Of a DNA stretch of 47,403 nt, positions 33,253 through 38,814 are shown piece after piece. Position 1 is the first letter of the stretch. The number at the start of each line of letters is the position of its first letter. Source of the DNA: a virus; the IMG/VR virus record IMGVR_UViG_3300031951_000283, positions 1 through 47,403 of that record. One strand, written 5' to 3'. Both the position numbers and the translations under genes were made by a program. The notes beneath the pieces were generated by a model. That model had not been told where the DNA came from. It saw only the letters and a program-made list of their open reading frames with translations, and searched no databases.

Positions 33253-33386
33253 GGTTACAGGGTTTGTGGGGACTTTGCACTAGAGATGTAATCTCACTTC
33301 CACCATTAGATGTAAGAAAAAATCTATGGGGGGAGGGGGGGACTTTCCCTCAGAGATACTTATTACTTATATATTATATATAAAGA

Positions 33387-33674
33387 TTACTTTTTATTAT
33401 TTGCTACAAAGTCTAAAAGAATTTCATACATATGATCAAGTTTTTTCTGCATGTTGGTTTGTTCAATTTCTTCTTTTAGCATATGATCTTTAAGATGTGC
33501 TACATCTTTCTCTAATCGATTAACAGCATCTTTTAAACTTGATCCACCATTAGGTTTAAATTCGGCTTTAATTTCGTCAAAATAATGTTTGGTGAGCCAT
33601 TTGATTGCGCCAGCGAATAACGCTATAATTGACGCTACTGTTAGAATTAAACCTGCCCAATCTTGTACTGACAT
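33387..33674 (-). CDS. single-span membrane protein, putative holin
   Basis: The protein has 95 residues from ATG 33674 (MSVQDWAGL); a TGT-TATAAT box ends 9 nt upstream, so the longer frame to 33734 is unlikely. One hydrophobic helix LILTVASIIALFAGAIKWL (about residues 9-27) is followed by a polar linker and a long charged coiled coil (LKDAVNRLEKDVAHLKDHMLKEEIEQTNMQKKL). The plan is common for small actinophage membrane proteins near lysis or tail genes. Holin is one option; a membrane anchor is another. Confidence 0.65.
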   Translation of the reverse strand: MSVQDWAGLILTVASIIALFAGAIKWLTKHYFDEIKAEFKPNGGSSLKDAVNRLEKDVAHLKDHMLKEEIEQTNMQKKLDHMYEILLDFVANNKK

Positions 33675-33683
33675 AACAGGAAA

Positions 33684-33692
33684 ATTATAACA
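33684..33692 (-). promoter_or_regulatory. near-leaderless promoter (TGT-TATAAT)
   Basis: On the minus strand TGTTATAAT ends 9 nt before the ATG at 33674. An identical TGTTATAAT lies at 33747-33755, with a terminator-like hairpin between the two. Confidence 0.5.
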
Positions 33693-33701
33693 CGGTGTTT
33701 T

Positions 33702-33741
33702 TAAAAAAATAAAACTGAGTTCGGCGGGTGGCACTTCAGTT
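33702..33741 (-). terminator. Rho-independent-like terminator
   Basis: On the minus strand AACTGA and TCAGTT (plus-strand 33736-33741 and 33713-33718) form a 6-bp stem followed by TTTTATTTTTTT. It would stop leftward transcription just before the promoter of the membrane-protein gene. Confidence 0.55.
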
Positions 33742-33751
33742 CAAAAATTAT

Positions 33752-33831
33752 AACATCGGCGACAGAGATAATACGCATCCTCTATGCTGCTAACGCAGCA
33801 AATACATGCGAGGTTATCCGATTAAGATGTT
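33752..33831 (-). ncRNA. long imperfect hairpin / candidate structured RNA
   Basis: Four nested stems share one axis: AACATC/GATGTT (33752-33757 with 33826-33831), GATAA/TTATC (33767-33771 with 33814-33818), CGCAT/ATGCG (33774-33778 with 33806-33810) and GCTGC/GCAGC (33786-33790 with 33795-33799) closed by a TAAC loop. It begins at the stop codon of the 33822 gene. It does not fold as a tRNA. It may be a 3' UTR structure or a small RNA. Confidence 0.5.
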
Positions 33832-34580
33832 ATAAGGTTTTTCCGAATTTCCTCTAATATTTGGTTTTGGCTATTTCTGCCTTCTGCTATTTCATAACGT
33901 TCTTCTAGAGTTAATCCTGAGCCATCTCTTTTAATAGATCTTAAAAATGACTGAGCCATTTGCCTAATTTCATCAGTCATCATAAACTTTTGGAAAACTA
34001 TTTTGTTATCTGTCAGTGCTTGGAAATAAAATAAGTCATCTCCTTCATTAATTGTAAACTCAGTATTGTCGACAGGTACAAACCAATTTAACACAGCAGG
34101 ACGATACCATCTACCAATGTCAAACTCACCGCTAATAAACATAGCATTTTTTGACGGGGAAGATGGAGGGTAATTAGGAGTCGACATTCTAATAGTTAAT
34201 GGCTTATCAGCAAACATAACATAGTTAACGTCATAGATAAGATCTATATATCCGTTTATGGCTGGTTTGCGAGATTGTCTAATAGTTACATTATTTCCGT
34301 AATTGTCTAATTCTCCTACGCCTCTATGTGCAATAGATTTTAAATACCCTTCGGGCCAAACACATTTATCGGACTTATTGGCTTTGAAGGTAAAAAGGTT
34401 TTTTAGATAAGCCCCTGCTGCTGGACATCCGAAAAACCCCATATCGGCATCATCTTTATTTTCTGGTATATTTTTAACAAAATAATTCTTTACTGGCTCT
34501 GGCTCTTTGAGAAACCATGTATCTGGGCTAGATGGGTTTCTAAGCGATGATGACCAATAGATAGTTGTTATTTCCTTCAT
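33822..34580 (-). CDS. DUF6065-like (cupin-like) protein C
   Basis: The 252-residue protein has MGFFGCPAAGAYLKNLFTF, IDLIYDVNYVMFADKP, NAMFISGEFDIGRWYRPAVLNWFVP and INEGDDLFYFQALTD. The order (N-terminal Cys-Pro-Ala segment, Gly-Glu-Phe-Asp middle, then a G-D/T-x-x-x-x-x-Q/P strand) parallels the protein at 11848 weakly. It is probably cupin-like, with no known activity. It is the rightmost gene of the left arm; its TATAAT box ends 6 nt before the ATG and overlaps the promoter of the plus-strand gene at 34619. Confidence 0.55.
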   Translation of the reverse strand: MKEITTIYWSSSLRNPSSPDTWFLKEPEPVKNYFVKNIPENKDDADMGFFGCPAAGAYLKNLFTFKANKSDKCVWPEGYLKSIAHRGVGELDNYGNNVTIRQSRKPAINGYIDLIYDVNYVMFADKPLTIRMSTPNYPPSSPSKNAMFISGEFDIGRWYRPAVLNWFVPVDNTEFTINEGDDLFYFQALTDNKIVFQKFMMTDEIRQMAQSFLRSIKRDGSGLTLEERYEIAEGRNSQNQILEEIRKNLITS

Positions 34581-34583
34581 ATA

Positions 34584-34612
34584 TTGATTATAGCATTTGG
34601 CTGTGATAGAAT
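34584..34612 (+). promoter_or_regulatory. near-leaderless plus-strand promoter, overlapping a divergent one
   Basis: TTGATT (34584-34589), exactly 17 nt, TAGAAT (34607-34612) with TGA in front, then 6 nt to the ATG at 34619. The minus-strand -10 of the 33822 gene (34587-34592) overlaps this -35, so the two arms share a switch-like 38-bp promoter region. Confidence 0.65.
34587..34592 (-). promoter_or_regulatory. near-leaderless minus-strand promoter of the 33822 gene
   Basis: TATAAT on the minus strand is followed by CAATAT and the ATG at 34580. It overlaps the -35 of the rightward promoter. Confidence 0.55.
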
Positions 34613-34618
34613 AGATAT

Positions 34619-34819
34619 ATGGGAGACGATGTAAAGTTTAGTGACTTGTTTGATCCTAATCAGCCAAGAAGCGATAGAGATTTAATTGAATCCCGCCTTG
34701 AAATATGCAATACGTGCGAACACTTTAATCGTCGTATGGTAAAATGTAAGAAGTGTGGTTGTTTTATGAAACTTAAGACAACTCTTAGATCGGCTAAATG
34801 CCCTATAGGAAAGTGGTGA
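34619..34819 (+). CDS. Cys4 mini-protein (DUF6171-like), copy 2
   Basis: The 66-residue protein has ESRLEICNTCEHF then VKCKKCGCFMKLKTTLRSAKCPIGKW. The cysteine pattern C-x2-C, C-x2-C-x-C and CP..KW equals that of the protein at 26921, so the two are paralogues at different places in the genome. It likely binds zinc. It is the first plus-strand gene of the right arm and has a 17-nt-spacer promoter 6 nt upstream, with no Shine-Dalgarno. Confidence 0.75.
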   Translation: MGDDVKFSDLFDPNQPRSDRDLIESRLEICNTCEHFNRRMVKCKKCGCFMKLKTTLRSAKCPIGKW

Positions 34820-34822
34820 AAC

Positions 34823-35008
34823 ATGAATAAGGAAGAAGTTATTAATTTAATGTTGGAAAGCATGAATGCTGACAATAGAGCATTATGCAAGCAAGGTGGA
34901 ATTAGTGATGCTGATGCAGAAAAGCAGATTGAACAAAGTCAGCCTACATTAATTTTTATGTTTGGAAATATTTACGACAAATTAAAAGCAAGTAATGTAA
35001 TTGCTTAA
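34823..35008 (+). CDS. small hypothetical protein
   Basis: The 61-residue protein is helical and charged (MNKEEVINLMLESMNADNR then QPTLIFMFGNIYDKLKASNVIA). It begins 3 bp after the Cys4 gene, so both are probably on one transcript. Not recognised. It ends 19 bp before the convergent Cys-rich gene at 35028. Confidence 0.65.
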   Translation: MNKEEVINLMLESMNADNRALCKQGGISDADAEKQIEQSQPTLIFMFGNIYDKLKASNVIA

Positions 35009-35027
35009 TTTTTTGCTTTAAATATTT

Positions 35028-35141
35028 TTATGATTCCTGCACGTTAACTGCAGGTGCCTCAGTTACATCTTGAGGCTTTGAAAAATGAGGATCTGGACAT
35101 GTGCAACCAGCGCAGCATCCTGTGTATGTTTGTTCAGTCAT
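35028..35141 (-). CDS. 37-residue Cys-rich peptide
   Basis: The frame MTEQTYTGCCAGCTCPDPHF then SKPQDVTEAPAVNVQES has five cysteines in CC-x2-C-x-C order near the start. TATAAT ends 6 nt before its ATG. It is downstream of, and probably partly cotranscribed with, the 52-residue Cys protein. A metal-binding micro-protein is plausible; function unknown. Confidence 0.6.
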   Translation of the reverse strand: MTEQTYTGCCAGCTCPDPHFSKPQDVTEAPAVNVQES

Positions 35142-35147
35142 GGTTTT

Positions 35148-35153
35148 ATTATA
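35148..35153 (-). promoter_or_regulatory. near-leaderless promoter of the 37-residue gene
   Basis: On the minus strand GGTATAAT is followed by AAAACC and the ATG at 35141; the box overlaps the stop codon of the upstream gene. Confidence 0.5.
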
Positions 35154-35307
35154 CCCCCTTATTATCAGATTGACATGTGCAACTGCTACAGCATTCTTCT
35201 TTGAAGATTTTTAGTGCCAAACCATCATTTTCTGGTCTGCCCATATCTTCCCAGAACTTCTCACGACCCATATTGTCATTTTCTGAAATTTTTTGTGATT
35301 CTGTCAT
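35149..35307 (-). CDS. 52-residue Cys-containing protein
   Basis: MTESQKISENDNMGREKFWE then ALKIFKEECCSSCTCQSDNK; the C-terminal CC-x2-C-x-C resembles the 37-residue neighbour. The ATGA overlap with the 51-residue gene upstream shows translational coupling. No known domain; function unknown. Confidence 0.6.
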   Translation of the reverse strand: MTESQKISENDNMGREKFWEDMGRPENDGLALKIFKEECCSSCTCQSDNKGV

Positions 35308-35459
35308 ATAGATGTCCACCCCTGTGATTCTGCCTTACCTGATGATATCCACTCTCTATGCAACTGATGCTGAAAGTTCCAGTCAGTTCTATGTGTGTCC
35401 CCGCCACAAATATCACAGATATCAGATCTCATTTCTTTGTATACATGCTGGCAGTACAT
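35304..35459 (-). CDS. 51-residue zinc-finger-like protein
   Basis: MYCQHVYKEMRSDICDICGG then DTHRTDWNFQHQLHREWISS. The C-x2-C...H pattern (CDICGGDTH) suggests one zinc site. Short proteins of this look are recalled from actinophages near HNH-type genes, but no HNH motif is present here. TATAAT ends 6 nt before the ATG. First gene of a three-gene Cys-rich run. Confidence 0.65.
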   Translation of the reverse strand: MYCQHVYKEMRSDICDICGGDTHRTDWNFQHQLHREWISSGKAESQGWTSI

Positions 35460-35465
35460 AAAACC

Positions 35466-35471
35466 ATTATA
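35466..35471 (-). promoter_or_regulatory. near-leaderless promoter of the Cys-rich run
   Basis: On the minus strand TGATATAAT is followed by GGTTTT and the ATG at 35459. Confidence 0.55.
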
Positions 35472-35579
35472 TCAGAAATCTGAATTTTTTTCTAATGTGT
35501 ATGATACGGAAAATAAAAACAATAATAGCAAAATAATAGTGAGCACATTTTTGCCCAAGATCTTTTGTTTACATTGTGT

Positions 35580-35777
35580 TTATTCTAATTCATGCTTAGG
35601 CTTCTTTCCTACTATCCACCCATTGTGTATTCCTACAAGGGGTGCGTCAATACATACAGCAACCCCCTCCGTCAGTTGTGCTGGAAAGAAACCAATGAAG
35701 TTTTCAACCGCTTGTCTGTTGTAAAACGGGATAGTCTTAGTTTCACCCGTTACTGTTGTTAGTTTTACTTGTATCAT
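35580..35777 (-). CDS. small protein, paralogue of 37277-37453
   Basis: The 65-residue protein MIQVKLTTVTGETKTIPFYN then RQAVENFIGFFPAQLTEGVA. It aligns by eye with the plus-strand protein at 37277 (MIKVTLTSYNGNTKHLPFYS...FISALPAQL). Paralogues on opposite strands around 36.4 kb suggest an inverted duplication. Likely beta-rich; function unknown. Confidence 0.7.
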   Translation of the reverse strand: MIQVKLTTVTGETKTIPFYNRQAVENFIGFFPAQLTEGVAVCIDAPLVGIHNGWIVGKKPKHELE

Positions 35778-35919
35778 TTTCTACCTCTTTATCCATTGTA
35801 ATACCGTATTTTGTGTAGTGGCTTCTATCGTAGTTACCGATAGTGCCACCATTTGCTAAGTGTGCTTTTCTGCGTAGTTGTTCTGCGCTATACCCTGCCA
35901 CTATAACACGCACTCGCAT
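35743..35919 (-). CDS. small basic protein (start uncertain)
   Basis: A frame of about 58 residues contains AGYSAEQLRRKAHLANGGTI and GNYDRSHYTKYGITMDKEVE. The segment LRRKAHLANGGTIGNYDRSHYT looks like a conserved small phage protein rather than chance. It overlaps both neighbours; GTG at 35901 is an alternative start. Function unknown. Confidence 0.5.
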   Translation of the reverse strand: MRVRVIVAGYSAEQLRRKAHLANGGTIGNYDRSHYTKYGITMDKEVENDTSKTNNSNG

Positions 35920-36011
35920 GGTTCAATGGCGTAATCCTCGTTATCACCATAAAAGATGTGCCCTCTGCCTGAGCATGTATCGCAATCTATTGTTAGCACT
36001 GAGTTTATCAT
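35901..36011 (-). CDS. 36-residue DnaJ-type zinc-finger peptide
   Basis: MINSVLTIDCDTCSGRGHIF then YGDNEDYAIEPCECVL. It carries C-x2-C-x-G-x-G and a later C-x-C, half of a DnaJ-like zinc finger. The plus-strand protein at 39551 has the same pattern (CYVCDGKGNLYWGQGEDFDCEVCEC). It follows the 36012 gene directly. Confidence 0.6.
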   Translation of the reverse strand: MINSVLTIDCDTCSGRGHIFYGDNEDYAIEPCECVL

Positions 36012-36209
36012 TTACTCACCTACCTTTACCGCAATAATGCGATAGGTATCCGATAGACCATGAGTAGGACGGACACGCACACGATACGCTTCTGCGTTAT
36101 CGTAATAGACATCAGACTTTTCTGCGTCTTGGATAATACCCTCAAGGGTTCTTGAGCGGTAAGCCTTTCCAATAAGGAGGCTTTCGATACTGTATAGATT
36201 TGCTGACAT
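36012..36209 (-). CDS. small protein, paralogue of 37921-38118
   Basis: From ATG 36209 the protein has 65 residues: MSANLYSIESLLIGKAYRS then AEAYRVRVRPTHGLSDTYRI. It parallels the plus-strand protein at 37921 (MSANVYTIESLLIGKIYRS...SYRVQVR...DTYRILAV) nearly residue for residue. The upstream AAAGAAAGAAGG is the ribosome site; a longer frame from 36263 lacks one and overlaps the promoter. Function unknown; small SH3-like barrel possible. Confidence 0.75.
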   Translation of the reverse strand: MSANLYSIESLLIGKAYRSRTLEGIIQDAEKSDVYYDNAEAYRVRVRPTHGLSDTYRIIAVKVGE

Positions 36210-36290
36210 GAGCAACCTTCTTTCTTTATTTGATAATACTATTCTATAGTAGGGGTCTGACATTTTGGCTACTTATTTGCTGAGGCTCAT

Positions 36291-36306
36291 TGTGATTTGT
36301 ATCACA
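36291..36306. promoter_or_regulatory. operator-like palindrome O1
   Basis: TGTGAT-TTGT-ATCACA, a perfect inverted repeat. First of seven related sites in the right arm. Confidence 0.6.
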
Positions 36307-36408
36307 CTTATTTGCTCAGGCTCATTAGCCTTTGTCTTTTATTTATTTGTATAAGGAAATACTATCATAGATGCCGCCAAAAGTCAAGGGTTTCATCGGC
36401 GTGTCGTG

Positions 36409-36424
36409 TGTGATTTACACCACA
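36409..36424. promoter_or_regulatory. operator-like palindrome O2
   Basis: TGTGAT-TTAC-ACCACA, one mismatch from perfect symmetry; it starts 1 nt after GGCGTGTCG. Confidence 0.5.
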
Positions 36425-36463
36425 AACCAAATAGGACAAAACGGACATTTACCTAGAAAAAAG

Positions 36464-36497
36464 TTATCCACAGGTCTGACCATTCATGTGTGGATAA
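36464..36497. promoter_or_regulatory. inverted pair of DnaA boxes
   Basis: TTATCCACA (36464-36472) and its inverse TGTGGATAA (36489-36497), 16 nt apart, both perfect matches to the E. coli-type DnaA box. GGTCTGACC, itself palindromic, follows the first box. Confidence 0.65.
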
Positions 36498-36517
36498 CTA
36501 ATGTGATGTACGTCTCA

Positions 36518-36533
36518 TGTGATGTATCTCACA
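36518..36533. promoter_or_regulatory. operator-like palindrome O3
   Basis: TGTGAT-GTAT-CTCACA, one mismatch from the O1 consensus. Confidence 0.5.
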
Positions 36534-36582
36534 ATGTCCGATTTATCCCATTTATACCCCTCAATTTGTCAGACCCCCATGA

Positions 36583-36588
36583 TAGGAT
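36583..36588 (+). promoter_or_regulatory. promoter of the first rightward early block
   Basis: TGA-TAGGAT extended -10 preceded by TGTCAGACCCC; no good -35 at 17 nt. A mirror-image copy (TGTCAGACCCC then ATAGAAT) lies upstream of the leftward gene at 36209. Confidence 0.5.
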
Positions 36589-36623
36589 ACTATGTATAAA
36601 GATAAAGAAAGGTAGGTCAATAA

Positions 36624-36800
36624 ATGACTACACTAAACACACTATGTAAAGACCATAACCCTATGGTTTCCGCTATCTCTAATGTAGGAGATGAGCAATT
36701 TACTTTTTGCGTAGATTGCGAACAAAACATTGAGCGTTGGTATAACGATACCGACCCTGAGCGTTTGCCTATGTGGACAGATTGGAAGGTATCTAAGTGA
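36624..36800 (+). CDS. small Cys-containing protein
   Basis: A 58-residue frame: MTTLNTLCKDHNPMVSAISN then EQFTFCVDCEQNIERWYNDT. C and H spacing (C-x2-H ... C-x2-C) suggests one zinc site. AAAGAAAGG lies 15 nt upstream. Its end overlaps the next gene by GTGA. Function unknown. Confidence 0.65.
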   Translation: MTTLNTLCKDHNPMVSAISNVGDEQFTFCVDCEQNIERWYNDTDPERLPMWTDWKVSK

Positions 36801-36979
36801 GCGATACTATTGAGTTTCTAATCGAAAATAACTTTTGCGTTACTGATAACATTTGCGCTTTTTGTATTGTTCTCATGGACGGGTGGGATAGATTTTGCCC
36901 CCGTTGTAGAGACTATAAGGGTGTAATGGCACTACCTGATTTTGTAAATACCTATGGAAAGGAGGCACTCAATAAATGA
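36797..36979 (+). CDS. small zinc-ribbon-like protein
   Basis: The 60-residue protein starts at GTG (overlap GTGA). CVTDNICAFC and FCPRC give a C-x2-C ... C-x2-C ribbon. Function unknown; typical of actinophage early genes. Confidence 0.65.
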   Translation: MSDTIEFLIENNFCVTDNICAFCIVLMDGWDRFCPRCRDYKGVMALPDFVNTYGKEALNK

Positions 36980-37140
36980 GTACCTTACTACGGCTTGACT
37001 CTGTATGTGGAGACACACATACATTTGTAGATGTCTATGACATCAACCTAAACCCTCACGGCTCTATCTGCTGTGATAATTGCGAAAGCATTTTGTTATG
37101 CCGTAAGGCGTGGGACTACCTATACAAGGAGGCTAACTAA
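36976..37140 (+). CDS. small Cys-containing protein
   Basis: A 54-residue frame, MSTLLRLDSVCGDTHTFVDV then GSICCDNCESILLCRKAWDY, with CC-x2-C and a further Cys. ATGA overlap with the gene before it and a TAATG overlap with the next. Third protein in a row with paired cysteines. Function unknown. Confidence 0.6.
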   Translation: MSTLLRLDSVCGDTHTFVDVYDINLNPHGSICCDNCESILLCRKAWDYLYKEAN

Positions 37141-37277
37141 TGCCTAAGTTTATTTATACAATAGCCGTTGAGGTTGAGGCAATTGACCAAGATGAGGCTA
37201 CATGGGTTATCTATAACACTAATTTAGAAAACCTAAAAACAGATTGTTTAGAAATTGAGATTGAGGAGATTGACTAA
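37140..37277 (+). CDS. small acidic protein
   Basis: A 45-residue frame: MPKFIYTIAVEVEAIDQDEA then a Glu/Asp-rich end (CLEIEIEEID). Beta-alpha-beta-like pattern of a short phage protein. TAATG overlaps on both sides indicate coupling. Function unknown. Confidence 0.6.
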   Translation: MPKFIYTIAVEVEAIDQDEATWVIYNTNLENLKTDCLEIEIEEID

Positions 37278-37453
37278 TGATAAAAGTAACACTTACTTCA
37301 TACAATGGTAACACTAAGCATTTGCCATTTTATTCTGCCGAGCAGGTGCGTAGTTTTATTTCTGCGTTACCCGCACAATTAGAAAAAAGCACATCACTAA
37401 AATTAGAATGTGATTTGTTAGCAATTAGCGGAACAATTAGAGGAGAAAAATAA
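37277..37453 (+). CDS. small protein, paralogue of 35580-35777
   Basis: A 58-residue frame, MIKVTLTSYNGNTKHLPFYS then AEQVRSFISALPAQLEKSTS. It matches the minus-strand 65-residue protein in order and key residues (LPFY / IPFY, PAQL). Coupled to the gene before it by TAATG. Function unknown. Confidence 0.7.
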   Translation: MIKVTLTSYNGNTKHLPFYSAEQVRSFISALPAQLEKSTSLKLECDLLAISGTIRGEK

Positions 37454-37454
37454 A

Positions 37455-37544
37455 ATGAAAACACTTCAAGAAAAATTAGATTTAGTTTCTAAAGAATTAG
37501 AACCAATACTTTGGGAACTATTAGATGAAATTGAAAAAGAATAA
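37455..37544 (+). CDS. 29-residue helical peptide
   Basis: MKTLQEKLDLVSKELEPILW then ELLDEIEKE, an amphipathic acidic helix. It starts 1 nt after the previous stop, in the same run. Small size makes the call tentative; an anti-repressor or decoy peptide cannot be excluded. Confidence 0.5.
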   Translation: MKTLQEKLDLVSKELEPILWELLDEIEKE

Positions 37545-37583
37545 ATAAAAAAGTTTTTTGCAAAATAAAAATTGCAAAAAATT

Positions 37584-37589
37584 CCTAGG
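37584..37589. repeat. CCTAGG intergenic motif (6 sites)
   Basis: AAATTCCTAGGCG here; similar AAATTTCCTAGGC or CGCCTAGGC motifs lie at 38833, 40668, 42847, 43748 and 44968. All noted copies are in right-arm gaps, between a stop codon and the next promoter. Confidence 0.65.
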
Positions 37590-37607
37590 CGATCTACCTA
37601 GCGTGTC

Positions 37608-37626
37608 GTCCACAGGCTGTGGATAA
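37608..37626. promoter_or_regulatory. DnaA box within a palindrome
   Basis: TGTGGATAA (37618-37626) is the right half of the palindrome TCCACAG-G-CTGTGGA. A GCGTGTCG motif precedes it. Confidence 0.55.
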
Positions 37627-37666
37627 CTAATGTGTTTAAGGTCACATTATTATTTCTCCAAAACAC

Positions 37667-37706
37667 GGCGTGTCGATTTGCTTTTTTGAGATTTATGTGC
37701 TAAACT
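37667..37706 (+). promoter_or_regulatory. right-arm promoter with GGCGTGTCG
   Basis: GGCGTGTCG (37667-37675), TTGCTT (37678-37683), 17 nt, TAAACT (37701-37706) after TGC. Drives the 30-residue gene at 37739. Confidence 0.65.
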
Positions 37707-37738
37707 TACAGAGTAAGAAAATAAAGAAAGGTAAAACT

Positions 37739-37831
37739 ATGTCAGACTATTTAGACTATTCAGACGAAATCTACGAGGAATTAGTAGAGGAATTCGGACA
37801 CGAAATCGAGTCAGAGTGTATCCACAAGTGA
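37739..37831 (+). CDS. 30-residue acidic peptide
   Basis: MSDYLDYSDEIYEELVEEFG then HEIESECIHK. It has its own promoter and ribosome site (AAAGAAAGG 10 nt upstream), so translation is likely. The strong acidity is like DNA mimics, but nothing more can be said. Its end overlaps palindrome O4. Confidence 0.55.
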   Translation: MSDYLDYSDEIYEELVEEFGHEIESECIHK

Positions 37832-37842
37832 TGTAAATCACA
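37827..37842. promoter_or_regulatory. operator-like palindrome O4
   Basis: AGTGAT-GTAA-ATCACA, one mismatch from consensus, upstream of the promoter at 37853; TATCCACA, one base short of a DnaA box, lies beside it. Confidence 0.5.
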
Positions 37843-37852
37843 CAGACACAAC

Positions 37853-37892
37853 GGCGTGTCGAATTGACTTTTAGTAAAAAAAATGAAATAAT
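37853..37892 (+). promoter_or_regulatory. right-arm promoter with GGCGTGTCG
   Basis: GGCGTGTCG (37853-37861), TTGACT (37864-37869), 17 nt, AATAAT (37887-37892) after TGA. Drives the gene at 37921. Confidence 0.65.
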
Positions 37893-37920
37893 AGAATTAT
37901 CAAAAGAAAGGTGACAACTA

Positions 37921-38118
37921 ATGTCAGCAAATGTTTATACTATCGAAAGCCTACTAATAGGCAAAATCTATCGTTCAAAATCCCTAACGGGTGAAATAAT
38001 TGATGCCGAAAAATCTGATGTATGGTATCAAGGTTGCGAAAGTTATCGGGTTCAGGTTCGCTCACTTGATACTTTCAAAGATACTTATAGAATTCTCGCA
38101 GTAAGGATAAATGACTAA
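37921..38118 (+). CDS. small protein, paralogue of 36012-36209
   Basis: The 65-residue protein MSANVYTIESLLIGKIYRS then ESYRVQVRSLDTFKDTYRIL matches the minus-strand gene across its length. It follows AGAAAGG and a promoter with GGCGTGTCG. It is the first gene of a five-gene run reaching 38780. Function unknown. Confidence 0.75.
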   Translation: MSANVYTIESLLIGKIYRSKSLTGEIIDAEKSDVWYQGCESYRVQVRSLDTFKDTYRILAVRIND

Positions 38119-38234
38119 TGAAATTAGATGAATTCAAAGCCTATGTAGAGGCACAGCGCAAAGCGCAACAATTGACAAACTTAGAGAAAATCGCTAAAAT
38201 TGTAGTAACAACAAACACGAAAGGTAAAAACTAA
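38118..38234 (+). CDS. 38-residue basic helical peptide
   Basis: MKLDEFKAYVEAQRKAQQLT then NLEKIAKIVVTTNTKGKN. TAATG coupling with the preceding gene and a GAAAGG site for the next gene in its end. Helical and basic; function unknown. Confidence 0.55.
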   Translation: MKLDEFKAYVEAQRKAQQLTNLEKIAKIVVTTNTKGKN

Positions 38235-38236
38235 CA

Positions 38237-38491
38237 ATGACTAACACAACTTACACAGATTTCCCATTTACCGCACAAGGTATCAACTTTATTTCACGCA
38301 TTCATGCTGATTCACCATTTCTAAATCAGATTCAAAAATTGCCAGCAGGCGTATTTGAGCAGATGAACATTCAGGCAGTTTCAGATTTGATGAATTTGCA
38401 AACATTCACGCTTGATGAAATCAAAGCAGAATTGGACCGAGTAAATGAGGGCGGAAGCCACGCATTTATTTTGTTAGGAGAAAACAACTAA
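38237..38491 (+). CDS. hypothetical early protein
   Basis: 84 residues, TYTDFPFTAQGINFISRIHA then GVFEQMNIQAVSDLMNLQTF. Mixed alpha/beta, no known motif. Coupled to the next gene by a shared A of TAATG. Function unknown. Confidence 0.65.
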   Translation: MTNTTYTDFPFTAQGINFISRIHADSPFLNQIQKLPAGVFEQMNIQAVSDLMNLQTFTLDEIKAELDRVNEGGSHAFILLGENN

Positions 38492-38682
38492 TGATGACAC
38501 GAAAAGACTATGTAGAAGTTTCAAACATTCTAAAAGGATTTAGCGGTGAAATTCATCACCAAGTTTTTGAGGACATGGTTGAGGAATTTTCTCAATTCTT
38601 TCAAAGTGATAACGAAAGATTTGACAAAGCAAAATTTGAAAAGGCTTGCGGTGTTGATGAGTTAGGATTTATTCCAGCATGA
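38491..38682 (+). CDS. hypothetical helical protein
   Basis: 63 residues, MMTRKDYVEVSNILKGFSGE then HHQVFEDMVEEFSQFFQSDN. The pattern (ADY-x-x-A-x-x-(L/I), F-x-x-x-V-x-x-(F/L)-x-x-x-(L/F)-x-x-(D/E)-N-x-x-F-D-x-x-x-F) is common among phage small proteins that include F-D-x-x-x-F-x-x-A-C at the end, as here (RFDKAKFEKACG). Function unknown. Confidence 0.7.
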   Translation: MMTRKDYVEVSNILKGFSGEIHHQVFEDMVEEFSQFFQSDNERFDKAKFEKACGVDELGFIPA

Positions 38683-38780
38683 GCAGATTTCTAACAACAA
38701 TTGTTCAATTGCTTTTGGTAACATCAACATTTTATTTATTGCGATTAGCAATTCAAGACATCAAAGAAAACGGGTTTTAG
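38679..38780 (+). CDS. 33-residue membrane peptide
   Basis: MSRFLTTIVQLLLVTSTFYL then LRLAIQDIKENGF. One hydrophobic helix with a basic N-terminus; ATGA overlap with the previous gene. It could be a small membrane effector or lysis aid; not recognised. Confidence 0.55.
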   Translation: MSRFLTTIVQLLLVTSTFYLLRLAIQDIKENGF

Positions 38781-38788
38781 TTTTCAGA

Positions 38789-38814
38789 TCCTAAGCATGA
38801 TTTAAAACTGCTTG
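38789..38814 (+). promoter_or_regulatory. RAGCA stem-loop, copy 1
   Basis: CCT-AAGCA (38793-38797), loop TGATTTAAAAC, TGCTT (38809-38813). The A-T closing pair differs from the G-C pair in other copies, a compensatory change. Confidence 0.65.

Larger units (their letters stand above)
33107..33386. other. 280-bp gap without a supported gene
   Basis: No start-ribosome-site pair or convincing frame was found on either strand. The gap contains ACAAAACGGACAT (also in right-arm gaps), a plus-strand promoter at 33224-33252, a GAGAT/ATCTC hairpin, two related GGGGACTTT...AGAGAT segments and a 14-nt G-tract (33328-33341). Confidence 0.6.
36264..36623. promoter_or_regulatory. divergent control region, candidate origin
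   Basis: This 360-bp gap between the minus- and plus-strand early blocks holds three TGTGAT-N4-ATCACA palindromes (36291, 36409, 36518), two inverted DnaA boxes (36464-36472 and 36489-36497), GGCGTGTCG (36399-36407) and a TGTCAGACCCC promoter motif at both ends in mirror orientation. A 92-codon frame crosses it (36371-36649) but would lie over all these sites and is not called. Confidence 0.6.

Noticed and set aside
33107-33280. An N-terminal extension of the Ig-like gene at 32708 up to 33280
   Set aside because: A TGG-TATAAT box lies 9 nt before the ATG at 33106, and the extension is unlike the two paralogues and lacks a ribosome site.
33752-33831. A tRNA gene in the long hairpin
   Set aside because: The four stems are coaxial rather than a cloverleaf, and there is no T-loop consensus or 7-bp acceptor stem.
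36371-36649. A 92-codon plus-strand frame in the divergent gap
   Set aside because: It crosses two operator palindromes, two DnaA boxes and a promoter, has no ribosome site, and overlaps the start of the 36624 gene.
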